DNA of 64,000 bases from CAWATZ01 sp963784995 (GTDB lineage: Bacteria; Planctomycetota; Planctomycetia; Gemmatales; Gemmataceae). The notes under the pieces are model-generated. The model worked only from the letters and a program-made list of their open reading frames with translations, was not told where the DNA came from and did no database searches. The stretch is taken from NCBI GenBank assembly GCA_963784995.1, contig CAWATZ010000002.1:1426001-1490000 (forward strand), written 5' to 3'. Positions 43,058 to 52,580 of the stretch are shown piece after piece (the first letter of the stretch is position 1; each line of letters starts with the position of its first letter). A program made the translations under genes and the position numbers.

Positions 43058-44026
43058 TCACCCTTTCTTGCACAGCTCGCGCACCAGGGCCACGTTCTCG
43101 CCCACCTGGTCGCCGAATTGCTGATACATGCCGACGATCATCGCATCGCCCGGCTTGATGCTGCTCAGCGCGGTCTCGAAGGCCTTGCGGATCTCGGCGT
43201 TGCTGCTCACGCGCCGGCCGGCGGCCAGCACCTTGAACGCCAGGCACGGCTTCTTCGTCGCCTGGATCATCTTGAACATGCGCGGCGGGTCCGACGGCAG
43301 GTAGATCTCGCCGAGCGGCAGGTCGGTGCCGAGCAGTTTCTTGAACTCCTCCTTCGGCCGGGTCAGGTAATACAGACAGCACATGTAGTAATCGATGTCC
43401 CAGTTCTTCTCCTCCGCCAGGGCCAGCAGGTCCGGGTTGTGCGTGGACAGGCCGACCAGCACGCCCCGGTCGCGAATGCGCTTGAGCAGGTCGGTCAGAA
43501 CGGTCAGCTTGCCCTCGCGGTGCAGCCGTTCGCCCAGGCCGCCGTGGGGAGCGATGCCGAGGGGTTTGCGCTTGGCGGCCTCGTCGATCAGGTGCGGCTT
43601 CTCGTCCCAGTCGGTCTTGCCCAGACAGAGCCAGTGCATCTTGCCGCCCGCCTCGCGGTAGCGGTCGAGGTCTTGCATGGTCCGCTCGGTGTAGCTGTTC
43701 TGCCAGGTGTTGATGCCCGCCTGCTCGGCACGCTGGAGGAGCTGCTGCACGCGCTCCGGCGTGTGCCAGTCGGTCATGTGCTTGCTGAAGAGCCGGTTGA
43801 AATGCGAGTGTCCGTAAACCGGATTGCCGCCGAGGATCATGCGGGTGACGGTGTGCGGTCCGAGCTTGATCGTCGGCAGCAGCTGGGGAGCGGCTTTGCT
43901 GTCGGCCGCCGTTGCCGGGGAGATCGCGGCCACCCCGGCGGCCAGGCCCGCGGCGTGGTGGAGGAATTCCCGGCGACTGGCAGAGGGAACGGGGTCGGAG
44001 GGTTGGGGACGGTCGCTGGTGCTCAT
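43058..44026 (-). CDS. Tat-exported TIM-barrel (aldo-keto reductase-like) protein
   Basis: This 322-residue protein starts at the ATG at 44026 (AAGGAGAC upstream). A twin-arginine signal ('SRREFLHHAAGLAAGVAAIS') precedes an aldo/keto reductase-like barrel: 'HTVTRMILGGNPVYGHSHFN', 'LLQRAEQAGINTWQNSYTER', 'LKRIRDRGVLVGLSTHNPDL', 'WDIDYYMCCLYYLTRPKEEF', 'ATKKPCLAFKVLAAGRRVSS'. The classical D-Y-K-H tetrad is not obvious, so the activity is uncertain. It lies 24 bases downstream of the sulfatase gene and is probably co-transcribed with it. Confidence 0.78.
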   Translation of the reverse strand: MSTSDRPQPSDPVPSASRREFLHHAAGLAAGVAAISPATAADSKAAPQLLPTIKLGPHTVTRMILGGNPVYGHSHFNRLFSKHMTDWHTPERVQQLLQRAEQAGINTWQNSYTERTMQDLDRYREAGGKMHWLCLGKTDWDEKPHLIDEAAKRKPLGIAPHGGLGERLHREGKLTVLTDLLKRIRDRGVLVGLSTHNPDLLALAEEKNWDIDYYMCCLYYLTRPKEEFKKLLGTDLPLGEIYLPSDPPRMFKMIQATKKPCLAFKVLAAGRRVSSNAEIRKAFETALSSIKPGDAMIVGMYQQFGDQVGENVALVRELCKKG

Positions 44027-44050
44027 GGGTGTCTCCTTGGAGTGGGTGTG

Positions 44051-45433
44051 CTATTTCTTGTCCAGCGCGGCCTGGAAGGCCGCCGTCTGTGGGTCGTTGG
44101 TCTTCTTCATGTGAGCGAGCAGCTTCTGGCTCAGGTCGGCCAGGTCGCGAGCATATTTCGGATCGCGGATGATGTTCTTGCGTTCGCTGGGATCGGCGCC
44201 GGTGTCGAAGAGCTGCAGCGTTTCCCCCACGACCAGCTGCTTCACTCGCCCCTGGATTTTCGGGTCTTCCGAGGCGTTCATCGCGGCAAAGCTCAAGCCG
44301 CTCATCGCCTCGACGCGGAATGGGTTGGGCCCGCCGACCCAGCCGTGGAACATCAGCGAGCGGTCTTTCGTGCGGATGCACCGCTGCGCAAAGGATTTGC
44401 CGCTGCTCACCGTGTTGACGTGAGTGATGACGAAATCGCGGTCCGCTTGCGTCTGGCCCTTCAGGAGCGGCAGCCAGGAGCGGCCGTCCATGCCGTCCGG
44501 AGCTTTCAGGCCAAGCAGCTCGATCACCGAGGGCATCAGATCCACGCTACTGACGAACTCCGGCCGTTCCTGCGCTTTGCCCATGCCGGGAATGCGAATG
44601 GGCACGGGCGACCAGGTGCCGTTGCGGTACACGGTGGCCTTCGAGAACGGAAATGACATGCCGTGATCCGACATGAAGACGATTACGGTATCGTTCTCGC
44701 GGCCGGCCGCCTTCAGCTCGTCCAGGATGAGACCGAAGGTGCGGTCAAAGCGATTGACGCTGCTGTAGTACTGGGCGACCTCCTCGCGAACCCTGGGGAG
44801 GTCTTCGAGGAACGCCGGCACGGTGACTTCCTCGGGCTTGTAGATGCGGACGCCGGTCGTGGGGCCGTCGATCATCTTCTTGGCCGGGGCGCCGATGAAC
44901 GGCCGGTGCGGATCGCAAATGTTGGCGTTGATGAAGAAGGGCTTGTTGCCGGCCTTCGCGGCGGCCAGCATCTCGCGGAACTTCTCCTGAAAGCGGACCG
45001 GCGACTTGCCCAGGTCCTGAGTGCCGGTACTGTCCCAGGGGAACTTCTCGGCCGGGGCCATGTGAACGACCTTGGCGATGGCGGCCGTGTAATAGCCGGC
45101 ATCGCGCATGACCTCGACGAGGGTGGGCACGTCCTTGCGGATGGGGTTGAAGCCCAGCCCGCCGGAACGGTGAGGGACGCGGCCGGTCAGCAGGGCTTCC
45201 CGGCACGGCTGACAAATGGGAGCCGTGACGTGGTTGTTGACGAAGCGATGGGCCGTCTTCGCGAACGCATCGAGGTTCGGCGTCGCGCCGAGCTTATCGC
45301 CCATCCATCCGGACGAATCCGCGTTCATGTCGTCCGCGGTGATGAGCAGGAGGTTCAGTTTTCGCGGGCTCTCGGCCTGGACGCCGAACGCCAGGAAGAG
45401 CGGAATGAGGAGGGAAAGGAACAGTTGCTTCAT
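44051..45433 (-). CDS. Sulfatase (type I, formylglycine-dependent)
   Basis: This 460-residue protein starts at the ATG at 45433 (GGAG 6 bases upstream). A signal peptide ('FLSLLIPLFLAFGVQAE') is followed by the metal-binding DD ('LLLITADDMNADSSGW') and the active site 'PICQPCREALLTGRVPHRSG', C-x-P-C-R, a permitted variant in which the first cysteine becomes formylglycine. 'FFINANICDPHRPFIGAP', 'VIVFMSDHGMSFPFSKATVY' and 'EFVSSVDLMPSVIELLGLKA' complete the fold. It is exported and probably acts on sulfated glycans. Two SUMF1-fold genes lie upstream in the same direction, starting 227 bases away, which may reflect functional linkage. Confidence 0.93.
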   Translation of the reverse strand: MKQLFLSLLIPLFLAFGVQAESPRKLNLLLITADDMNADSSGWMGDKLGATPNLDAFAKTAHRFVNNHVTAPICQPCREALLTGRVPHRSGGLGFNPIRKDVPTLVEVMRDAGYYTAAIAKVVHMAPAEKFPWDSTGTQDLGKSPVRFQEKFREMLAAAKAGNKPFFINANICDPHRPFIGAPAKKMIDGPTTGVRIYKPEEVTVPAFLEDLPRVREEVAQYYSSVNRFDRTFGLILDELKAAGRENDTVIVFMSDHGMSFPFSKATVYRNGTWSPVPIRIPGMGKAQERPEFVSSVDLMPSVIELLGLKAPDGMDGRSWLPLLKGQTQADRDFVITHVNTVSSGKSFAQRCIRTKDRSLMFHGWVGGPNPFRVEAMSGLSFAAMNASEDPKIQGRVKQLVVGETLQLFDTGADPSERKNIIRDPKYARDLADLSQKLLAHMKKTNDPQTAAFQAALDKK

Positions 45434-45659
45434 GGTTACTCCAGGGAAGAGACGCCAAATGAGTTCATTCTGGAATGGTAGCGTCCTGCTCGCCGACTGG
45501 CAGCAGGGAAAGTTGCTGGGTTCCCCGATCTGGCGCTCCCAGCCTGCCAGACCGGTCCGTGCGTGTGCGTGTCGCAGCGCAATGCAACCTATTTCTTGAC
45601 AACGGCAATGCCAACCTGTCCTGACCGCTCCGCTCCAGGCTGCGCTTCCCCGAACTTGC

Positions 45660-46490
<831 letters not shown>

Positions 46491-46627
46491 CCCGGTCGCC
46501 TCCGGCCTGGTCTGTTCCACCCGGCGAATGGGTGGACGCCAGACGCAGTGTTGTGTGTGTCGGGGCGCAATGCAATCGATGCAATCCCTCGCCGCCACGA
46601 CTTTGGAACGACCGGTCGGTGCGTCCT

Positions 46628-47503
46628 TCAGTCCACGTTCCAGACCACCAGGCCGCTCTGGCCGCCGACCGCCGCGAGCATGCCGTCGGGGGAGAAGGCC
46701 GCCACGCTCACCGGCCCTACCTCCCAGTTGAAGGCGGCGCGCTCGCGCCCGGCGGTCACGTCCCACAGTCGAGCCGTACCGTCCTCGCCGGCCGACAGCA
46801 GCGTGCCATCGGGGGAAAAGCTGACGGCAAACACCAATCCGGCGTGGCCCGTCAGCTCGCCGCAGGGATTGTGGGTGCTGGCGTCGTACAGCGTCACCCT
46901 GCTGCCGCCAGCGACGGCGACGACGTTCCCCTTGGGCGAGAAGGCGAGGGACTGCACCATCCAATTGCACTTCCATACCTCGGCTCTTGCCTTCTCCTTC
47001 ATGCTCCAGAGCCGGATTTCACGGCCGCCGTCGCCGACGGCCAGGAAGCGGCCGTCCGGGGAGAAGGCCAGACATTTCGGCTGGTCGTGCCTTCCGACCA
47101 GCCAGGTTTTCTTCGCCTGTTCGAGCAGCGGAAACAGGTCCACGCCGTAGAGGCCGCCCTTCATGGGCTGGTAACAGACCGCAGCCAGGAGGGACCCATC
47201 GGGGGCAATGGCCAGACGGAGGCAGTAGCCCGCGGCCTGGCCCCACTTCTCCTCAACGGCGCCCGAAGCAACGTCCCAGCGGCCGACGTGGCAGTCGGAG
47301 GCAAAGAAGATGCTGGCGCCATCGGGGCTGAAGGCCAGGCCCTCCACCCTCCGCGAATCGACGGGCGACAGGGCCCGGCCGCCGCCGGGCAGCTCCCACA
47401 GGGAGATCCTTTTCTCGCGCCCGGCGATGCTCGCCAGGCGCCGGCTGTCCGGCGAGAACGCCAGACAGCGAACCTTGCCGCGATGTCCCTGGAGCGTCAG
47501 CAT
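46628..47503 (-). CDS. WD40-repeat beta-propeller protein, copy A
   Basis: This 291-residue protein starts at the ATG at 47503 (GAAGGAG upstream). About seven WD40 blades are visible, with recurring 'LAFSPDSRRLASIAG', 'LAFSPDGASIFFAS', 'LAFSPDGRFLAVGDGGREIR', 'VSFSPDGTLLSAGEDGTARL' and final 'LVVWNVD'. There is no signal peptide or enzyme domain, so it is a scaffold for protein-protein contact. It lies between the two SUMF1 copies and is followed by SUMF1 copy A. Each SUMF1 gene therefore has its own propeller partner. Confidence 0.88.
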   Translation of the reverse strand: MLTLQGHRGKVRCLAFSPDSRRLASIAGREKRISLWELPGGGRALSPVDSRRVEGLAFSPDGASIFFASDCHVGRWDVASGAVEEKWGQAAGYCLRLAIAPDGSLLAAVCYQPMKGGLYGVDLFPLLEQAKKTWLVGRHDQPKCLAFSPDGRFLAVGDGGREIRLWSMKEKARAEVWKCNWMVQSLAFSPKGNVVAVAGGSRVTLYDASTHNPCGELTGHAGLVFAVSFSPDGTLLSAGEDGTARLWDVTAGRERAAFNWEVGPVSVAAFSPDGMLAAVGGQSGLVVWNVD

Positions 47504-47579
47504 CGTCGTCTCCTTCAGCAATAGCGGATCTGGCACGGTTGGCCGTCGGCCTTTCCAGGCTCCGCTTCCCTGAACTTGC

Positions 47580-48413
47580 TCAAGGACCGGACGGAACTCG
47601 GGCCAGCCGCATGCCGAGGTTGTCGTACCGGCTCACCGGCTCGCGGCCGTCGCGGACGCTCGCCCGGCAGTAGATGGCGTCGCAGTCCCAGCCGCCGCCC
47701 CGGACCACGCGTCGGGAGCCCTCAAAGATGTCCTGGCACCACTCCAAGACGTTGCCATGCATGTCGTACAGTCCCAAACGGTTCGGCTCGAAATTCCCCA
47801 CCCTGATCGTACACCTCCGGGGCTTCCCTTTCTTGCCGTTGCCAGCTGGGAAGCGGCCATTGAAACACGCCTGGTCCGCCGAGAGATCGTTGGTGGGTTG
47901 CTGGAAGTAGAAGTGGCAGGAGCATTCTTCTTTTGAAGAAGGTCCTCCGCGACAGGCATATTCCCATTCTGATTCCAGCGGCAAGCGATGCAGCCAGCCA
48001 CTCTTGCCTTCCAGTTCGTTCAGCCGGTTGATGAACTCCTGAGCATCGTCCCAGGACACGTTCTCCACCGGCCGCTTATCCCCCAGGAACACGCTTGGGC
48101 TAGCAATCTCGGTGTCCTTCATGACCAGCCGCCACTCCTTCTGCGTGACCTCATACGCGCCCAGGTAGAAGTCGCGCTCGATCACCACCTGCCGGTTGCC
48201 CGTCTGGCCGCCACCGCCTCCCATCCAGAACGCACCTGCCGGAATGAGCTGCAGTTCCATGCCAACCGTGTTGCGGAAGCGTCGCTGGCGGTAAGCAGCG
48301 GCCAGGGCGAACTGGCCGTCCTCCTCCAGCCAATCGGAAAAAACCAGCCAGGGCGTCGCGTCCTCGACGTGCCTCAGACACTCCTGGCGGAAACTGGCTT
48401 CGGTCGGCTTCAC
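47580..48413 (-). CDS. SUMF1-fold protein with TIGR02996-type N-terminus, copy B, with C-x4-C pair
   Basis: This 277-residue protein has a GTG start at 48413 with GGAGG upstream. It aligns with copy A over its full length (TIGR02996-like residues 4-42, SUMF1 fold 48-277). The catalytic region reads 'RVVRGGGWDCDAIYCRASVR'. The two cysteines are separated by four residues and stand at the same place as the copper-binding C-x4-C pair of aerobic formylglycine-generating enzymes. In copy A the first cysteine is serine. Copy B could thus be an active formylglycine-generating enzyme serving the sulfatase at 44051; other substrate-binding residues were not checked. Confidence 0.85.
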   Translation of the reverse strand: MKPTEASFRQECLRHVEDATPWLVFSDWLEEDGQFALAAAYRQRRFRNTVGMELQLIPAGAFWMGGGGGQTGNRQVVIERDFYLGAYEVTQKEWRLVMKDTEIASPSVFLGDKRPVENVSWDDAQEFINRLNELEGKSGWLHRLPLESEWEYACRGGPSSKEECSCHFYFQQPTNDLSADQACFNGRFPAGNGKKGKPRRCTIRVGNFEPNRLGLYDMHGNVLEWCQDIFEGSRRVVRGGGWDCDAIYCRASVRDGREPVSRYDNLGMRLARVPSGP

Positions 48414-48550
48414 CCCGGTCCCCTCCGGCCTGGTCTGTTCCACCCGGCGACTGGGTGGACGCCAGACGCAGTGTTGTGTGTGTCGGGGCGCAAGGCAATC
48501 CATGCAATCTCTCGCCGCCACGATCTTGGAACGCCCGGTCGGTGCGTCCT

Positions 48551-49429
48551 TCAGTCCACGTTCCAGACCACCAGTCCGCTCTTGCCGCCGACCGCCGCGA
48601 GCATGCCGTCGGGGGAGAAGGCCGCCACCTCCACCGGTCCCACCTCCCAGTTGAAGGCGGCGCGCTCGCGCCCGGCGGCTACGTCCCACAGCCGGGCGAT
48701 GCCATCGTCGCCGGCCGACAGCAGCGTGCCGTCGGGGGAGAAGCTCAGGGCCTGGACCATCCCGCCGTGGCCGGTCAGCTCGCCGCACGGTTTGTGGGTG
48801 CTGGTGTTGTTGAGCGTCAACCCGCGGCCAGCCGCGACGGCGACGACGTTCCCGTTAGGCGAGAAGGCGAGGGACTGCACTGCCGCGTCGCACTTCCACG
48901 CGACGGCTCTTGCCTTCTCCTTCATGCTCCAGAGCCGGACCTGACGGCACTCGCTGCCGGCGGCCAGGAAGCGGCCGTCCGGCGAGAAGGCCAGGCAAGT
49001 TGGTGCGCAGTAGTCTCCGACCAGCCAGGTTTTCTTCGCCTGTTCGCGGATCGGAAACAGGTCCACGCGGAAACAGTCGGCGGCGCCGTAACGATGGTAA
49101 CAGGTCGCCGCCACAAGGGACCCATCCGGTGCGAAGGCCAGATCGTGGCAATAATTCGCGGCCCGGAGCCACTTCTCCTCAACGGCGCCCGCGGCAATGT
49201 CCCAGCGGCAGAGGTAGCGGCCGGAGGCAAAGACCACGCTGGCGCCGTCGGGGCTGAAGGTCAGGGCCTGCACCTCCCGCGAATCGCCGGGCGTCAGGGT
49301 CCGGCCGCCGCCGGGCAGCTCCCACAAAGAGATTCTCCCCTCGCGCCCGGCGATGGTTGCCAGTCGCCGGCTGTCCGGTGAGAATGCAAGACCGCGGACC
49401 TTGCCGCGGTGTCCGTGGAGTCGCAGCAT
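48551..49429 (-). CDS. WD40-repeat beta-propeller protein, copy B
   Basis: This 292-residue paralogue of copy A starts at the ATG at 49429 (GAAGGGAAAGAAG upstream). Blades: 'LAFSPDSRRLATIAGREGRI', 'LTFSPDGASVVFASGRYLCR', 'LAFAPDGSLVAATCYHRYGA', 'LAFSPNGNVVAVAAGRGLTL', 'LSFSPDGTLLSAGDDGIARL' and 'LVVWNVD' at the end. It starts 12 bases after the HEAT/propeller gene, so the minus-strand operon order is HEAT/propeller, WD40-B, SUMF1-B, WD40-A, SUMF1-A. Confidence 0.88.
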   Translation of the reverse strand: MLRLHGHRGKVRGLAFSPDSRRLATIAGREGRISLWELPGGGRTLTPGDSREVQALTFSPDGASVVFASGRYLCRWDIAAGAVEEKWLRAANYCHDLAFAPDGSLVAATCYHRYGAADCFRVDLFPIREQAKKTWLVGDYCAPTCLAFSPDGRFLAAGSECRQVRLWSMKEKARAVAWKCDAAVQSLAFSPNGNVVAVAAGRGLTLNNTSTHKPCGELTGHGGMVQALSFSPDGTLLSAGDDGIARLWDVAAGRERAAFNWEVGPVEVAAFSPDGMLAAVGGKSGLVVWNVD

Positions 49430-49440
49430 CTTCTTTCCCT

Positions 49441-51084
49441 TCAACGATAGCGGATCTGGCACGGGTGACCGTCGGCCTTGCGCCGGCTCACTTCCTTGCC
49501 CGTGCGGTCGAACTCCACCAGCACCATGCCCTGGCTGGAAACCAGGGTGTTGCCGCCCGGCAAGCGCACAGCACACAGGGGCCGATCCATGCTCGCTTTC
49601 CAGACACTGGTGCCGGCGGAGTCGTACTCCTGAATGGTATGCCCGCCATAAGAGACAACGAGCAGGTGGTTGTTGGGCAGGACTGTCAGCGAGTTGGTAG
49701 TGAAGACCCCTTCGCCAACGGCGAAGCGCTTCCGCTCCTTGCCGCTGGGATCCAGCTCGACGTAGGTGCCGCCGCTCAGGACGCAGCCGATCCGGCCACT
49801 GGGCAAGCGCCGTGCGGTGATGATGTTCGTTTGCGGGCTATAGAGGACACGTTCCTGTTTGCCGGTCCGGTCCACTTCCAGGATCTGCCTGGAAGTGACG
49901 ATGAACGTGAAGCCGTTGGGCAGACGCTGAGCGTGGCAGGGTGCGTGGGGCAGCTTCTTCTCCCACAGGACGTCGCCTTTGAGGTTGCGTTCGGTCACGC
50001 GCCGGCTATTGTGCTCGGCAACCAGGATTCGCTGGCCTGGCAGGACCTCGGCGTCAAGCGGACTCTCCAGGCCGGCAACGTGCCAGCGCTCCTTGCCCTG
50101 ACGGTCCAGCTCGACCACGCGGTGGCGGTCGAGTTCGACGATGAGGAGGTAGCCCAGCGGCCGCTGCATCCCTTGCAGCTGGGTCATGTCCACCCGCGCC
50201 TCGTGTTCGCGCCACCAGGCCCGCCAGGCGTCCCGGTACTTCCGCTGCAATGCGGGATCATTGCTGTTCGGAACCGCAGGGGCCGTTGCTCCGGCCAGCC
50301 GATAGAGCAAGTCCTCGGCCTGCCAGCACTGCTCCGCCGGCAACTCGCCGAGCAATTCGATCAGGACAGGCACTGCCGCGCGCTCGCCCGTGAGTGCCAG
50401 GGCAGTGGCCACCCCGAGACGCACCTGGGCATCGGCATCCTGGAGGAGCTTCCGTACCGCGGGACGATGGGCAACGTCGCCGACACGGCAGAGCGTGATC
50501 GCGGCAGCAGCCCGGCGGGCGGGCGAGTCGGCCGTCAGGGATGCGGCCAGGGTCGGATCTAACTTGCCGTCTTTGCTGGCGACCGCGGTCAGGGTCGCCA
50601 GCACCTCTTCCTTCACGAAGTCGTCATCGATACCGGGAAGGAAGGCCAGCAAGACCTCGGCGGTGCCGGCCGGTTTGTGGTTCGCCAGCAACCGGACGGC
50701 TGAGGCCAGGACAGCGGGAGTGAATTTCGTCTGGATCTGCTCCAGGCATTCGCGCGCCCGCTGGCCAACCTCGAGGTCGGATGATCGTAGCGCTTCACGC
50801 AAGAGCGGCAACGACACCGGGCCGAGGGCCACCAGATCAGCCGCCGCCTTCTCACGGACGCTGAAGTCATCGTCCCCCAGTTGCCGGATCAGCGCTTGGG
50901 CCCGCTTTCGGGTGGCTTCGCTGGCCGTCTGTTTGCGGAAGAACTCCAGCAGCGACGGGCCACCACTGGCGAAGCCGACGGACTTCAGGACCTGCTCGTC
51001 GCCACCTGGCTCCGCGGCACTGATCGGGCACACAAGCAGCAGGCCGCAAAGGACTGTGCAATAAAGGAAGCGGAAGGGGGCCAC
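49441..51084 (-). CDS. Exported HEAT-repeat plus beta-propeller protein
   Basis: This is a 547-residue product from a GTG at 51084 (CGGGAGACATCGCC upstream). The ATG at 51123 in frame lacks a site and would spoil the signal peptide ('FRFLYCTVLCGLLLVCPISA'). Residues 35-270 are HEAT-like repeats ('RQLGDDDFSVREKAAADLVA', 'LLQDADAQVRLGVATALALT'). Residues 285-547 form a propeller of repeated 'V-E-L-D-R-x-G-K' units ('VVELDRQGKERWHVAGLESP', 'ILEVDRTGKQERVLYSP', 'LVEFDRTGKEVSRR'), similar to NHL/arylsulfotransferase-type propellers. It is probably an exported scaffold and heads the operon containing the duplicated WD40-SUMF1 pairs. Confidence 0.82.
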   Translation of the reverse strand: MAPFRFLYCTVLCGLLLVCPISAAEPGGDEQVLKSVGFASGGPSLLEFFRKQTASEATRKRAQALIRQLGDDDFSVREKAAADLVALGPVSLPLLREALRSSDLEVGQRARECLEQIQTKFTPAVLASAVRLLANHKPAGTAEVLLAFLPGIDDDFVKEEVLATLTAVASKDGKLDPTLAASLTADSPARRAAAAITLCRVGDVAHRPAVRKLLQDADAQVRLGVATALALTGERAAVPVLIELLGELPAEQCWQAEDLLYRLAGATAPAVPNSNDPALQRKYRDAWRAWWREHEARVDMTQLQGMQRPLGYLLIVELDRHRVVELDRQGKERWHVAGLESPLDAEVLPGQRILVAEHNSRRVTERNLKGDVLWEKKLPHAPCHAQRLPNGFTFIVTSRQILEVDRTGKQERVLYSPQTNIITARRLPSGRIGCVLSGGTYVELDPSGKERKRFAVGEGVFTTNSLTVLPNNHLLVVSYGGHTIQEYDSAGTSVWKASMDRPLCAVRLPGGNTLVSSQGMVLVEFDRTGKEVSRRKADGHPCQIRYR

Positions 51085-51260
51085 GGCGATGTCTCCCGCG
51101 GGTGATCGGCGCTGGCATGACAAGGACCACAGGATTCGAGTATAGCAGCCCGGCGAAGGGAAAGTAAGGGAACGCTATCCTGGCAAAAGGAGAGGTCGGG
51201 CGGGCTGCCCTGCCTCGCGCTGAGAAGGGGGTATACAATACCGGTTGAAGGAGGTTGGCG

Positions 51261-51491
51261 ATGTCTACGATTCTTGACGTCCGCGAGTTGCCTGCCCGCC
51301 TTGGAGAGGTCCTCGCGATCGTGTCTTCGGGGGGGGAAGTTCTCTTGATCGACGGCGCCACCCCCTGCGCCCGACTGGTTCCCTATGCGGGGCCGGCGCC
51401 CCGTGTGCCGGGTTTGCACGCCGGCGCGATCCAGACAGCCCCCGACTTCGACGCGCCCCTCCCCGATGATTTCTGGACTGGCCAGCCATGA
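51261..51491 (+). CDS. Phd/YefM-type antitoxin (VapB-like)
   Basis: This 76-residue protein starts at the ATG at 51261 with GGAGG upstream. 'ILDVRELPARLGEVLAIVSS', 'GGEVLLIDGATPCARLVPYA' is the Phd/YefM antitoxin fold, and the acidic/proline tail ('FDAPLPDDFW') is the usual toxin-wrapping segment. The stop overlaps the VapC start by 4 bases (ATGA). It is expected to neutralise VapC and repress its own promoter. Confidence 0.82.
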   Translation: MSTILDVRELPARLGEVLAIVSSGGEVLLIDGATPCARLVPYAGPAPRVPGLHAGAIQTAPDFDAPLPDDFWTGQP

Positions 51492-51871
51492 AGCTCCTGC
51501 TGGACACGCACGTTTTTATCTGGTGGGACAGCGATCCCGGCAAAATCTCCGCTCCGGCCCTGGCAGCCCTGCGCGATCCTGCCAACACGGTTTGGTTCAG
51601 CGTTGTGAGCATCTGGGAGATCGTCATCAAATCCCAATTGGGAAAACTGACGCTTCGTCTGCCTCTGCCGGACATTGTCGCACAGCAACAGGCGAACGGC
51701 TTGCAAGTTCTTTCCGTGACGTTGCCACACACCCTGGCCGTTCACGGCCTACCGCCAGCTCACAAAGATCCCTTCGATCGGCTCCTGGTAGCTCAGGCCA
51801 CCGTGGAGGGTGCAGAGCTGGTTACTGCGGACCCGATTTTCCAGCAGTACCCGGTCCGGTTGTTGTGGTAG
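51488..51871 (+). CDS. PIN-domain ribonuclease toxin (VapC type)
   Basis: This 127-residue PIN domain has acidic residues Asp6 ('MKLLLDTHVFIWW'), Glu44 ('SIWEIVIKSQLGKL'), Asp94/Asp97 ('AHKDPFDRLLVAQA') and Asp115 ('ELVTADPIF'), the complete magnesium-binding set. 'KDPFDRLLVAQA' is typical of the VapC/Smg6-like group. It cleaves RNA, commonly initiator tRNA or rRNA, but the target is not predictable here. Translation is coupled to the antitoxin. It runs convergently to bluB. Confidence 0.9.
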   Translation: MKLLLDTHVFIWWDSDPGKISAPALAALRDPANTVWFSVVSIWEIVIKSQLGKLTLRLPLPDIVAQQQANGLQVLSVTLPHTLAVHGLPPAHKDPFDRLLVAQATVEGAELVTADPIFQQYPVRLLW

Positions 51872-51894
51872 CCGGTGAGACGCCCTCTTCCCGG

Positions 51895-52575
51895 TTAGCC
51901 GAACAACCGCGACCGCGTCCCCCATTGATCCTCAAAGACCAGCTCCGCGAGTGGCTGCCGCTGTTTCCAGCCGACTTCCTCCAGCATCGGCCTGGGGCGG
52001 AACTCCGTTGGATAGCCGACACAGAGGTACGCGACCAGCTGCACTCCCGGCGGCAGTCGCAGCAACTCCTCGACCGCCTGCCGGTCCAGGATGCTCACCC
52101 AGCCGACGCCGACACCCTCGGCCCGTGCCGCCAGCCACAGGTTCTGGATCGCCAGGCAAGTGCTGAACAGGTCCGTTTCCGGCATCGGGGCCCGGCCCAG
52201 CACAAAGGGGGCGTCCCGCCGGCCGTCGCAGGTCACGGCCAGGTTCAGCGGCGCTTCCAGGATGCCCTCCAGCTTCAAGCTCGCATAGAGGTCGCTCCTC
52301 TGGGGGTCCTCAATCCGCGTCAGCTCCCGGGCATTGGCCTGCTCGAAAAGCGCTTTGACCTGCCGGCGGACCTCCGTGGACGTGATGAGCAGGAAGTTCC
52401 ACGGCTGCATGAACCCGACCGAAGGGGCCAGATGGGCCATTTCCAGGATGCGCCGCAGGACTGCATCGGGGATCGGATCAGGGACGAAGCGCCGGACGTC
52501 GCGGCGCTGGCGCATCACCTTGTAGACGGCCTCGCGCTCCATCTCGGTAATCGTCGAGTTGAGTTCGCTCTCCAT
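51895..52575 (-). CDS. bluB: 5,6-dimethylbenzimidazole synthase
   Basis: This 226-residue nitroreductase-fold flavoprotein starts at the ATG at 52575, 5 bases after the cbiD stop. FMN-binding 'MRQRRDVRRFVPDPIP' and 'LAPSVGFMQPWNFLLITS', 'CLAIQNLWLAARAEGVGVGW' and 'VSILDRQAVEELLRLPPGVQ', 'YLCVGYPTEFRPRPMLEEVG' fit BluB. It breaks down FMNH2 with oxygen to make the lower ligand of cobalamin. It is the last gene of the cobalamin operon. Its oxygen need contrasts with the cobalt-early enzymes upstream. Confidence 0.92.
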   Translation of the reverse strand: MESELNSTITEMEREAVYKVMRQRRDVRRFVPDPIPDAVLRRILEMAHLAPSVGFMQPWNFLLITSTEVRRQVKALFEQANARELTRIEDPQRSDLYASLKLEGILEAPLNLAVTCDGRRDAPFVLGRAPMPETDLFSTCLAIQNLWLAARAEGVGVGWVSILDRQAVEELLRLPPGVQLVAYLCVGYPTEFRPRPMLEEVGWKQRQPLAELVFEDQWGTRSRLFG

Positions 52576-52580
52576 CGGCG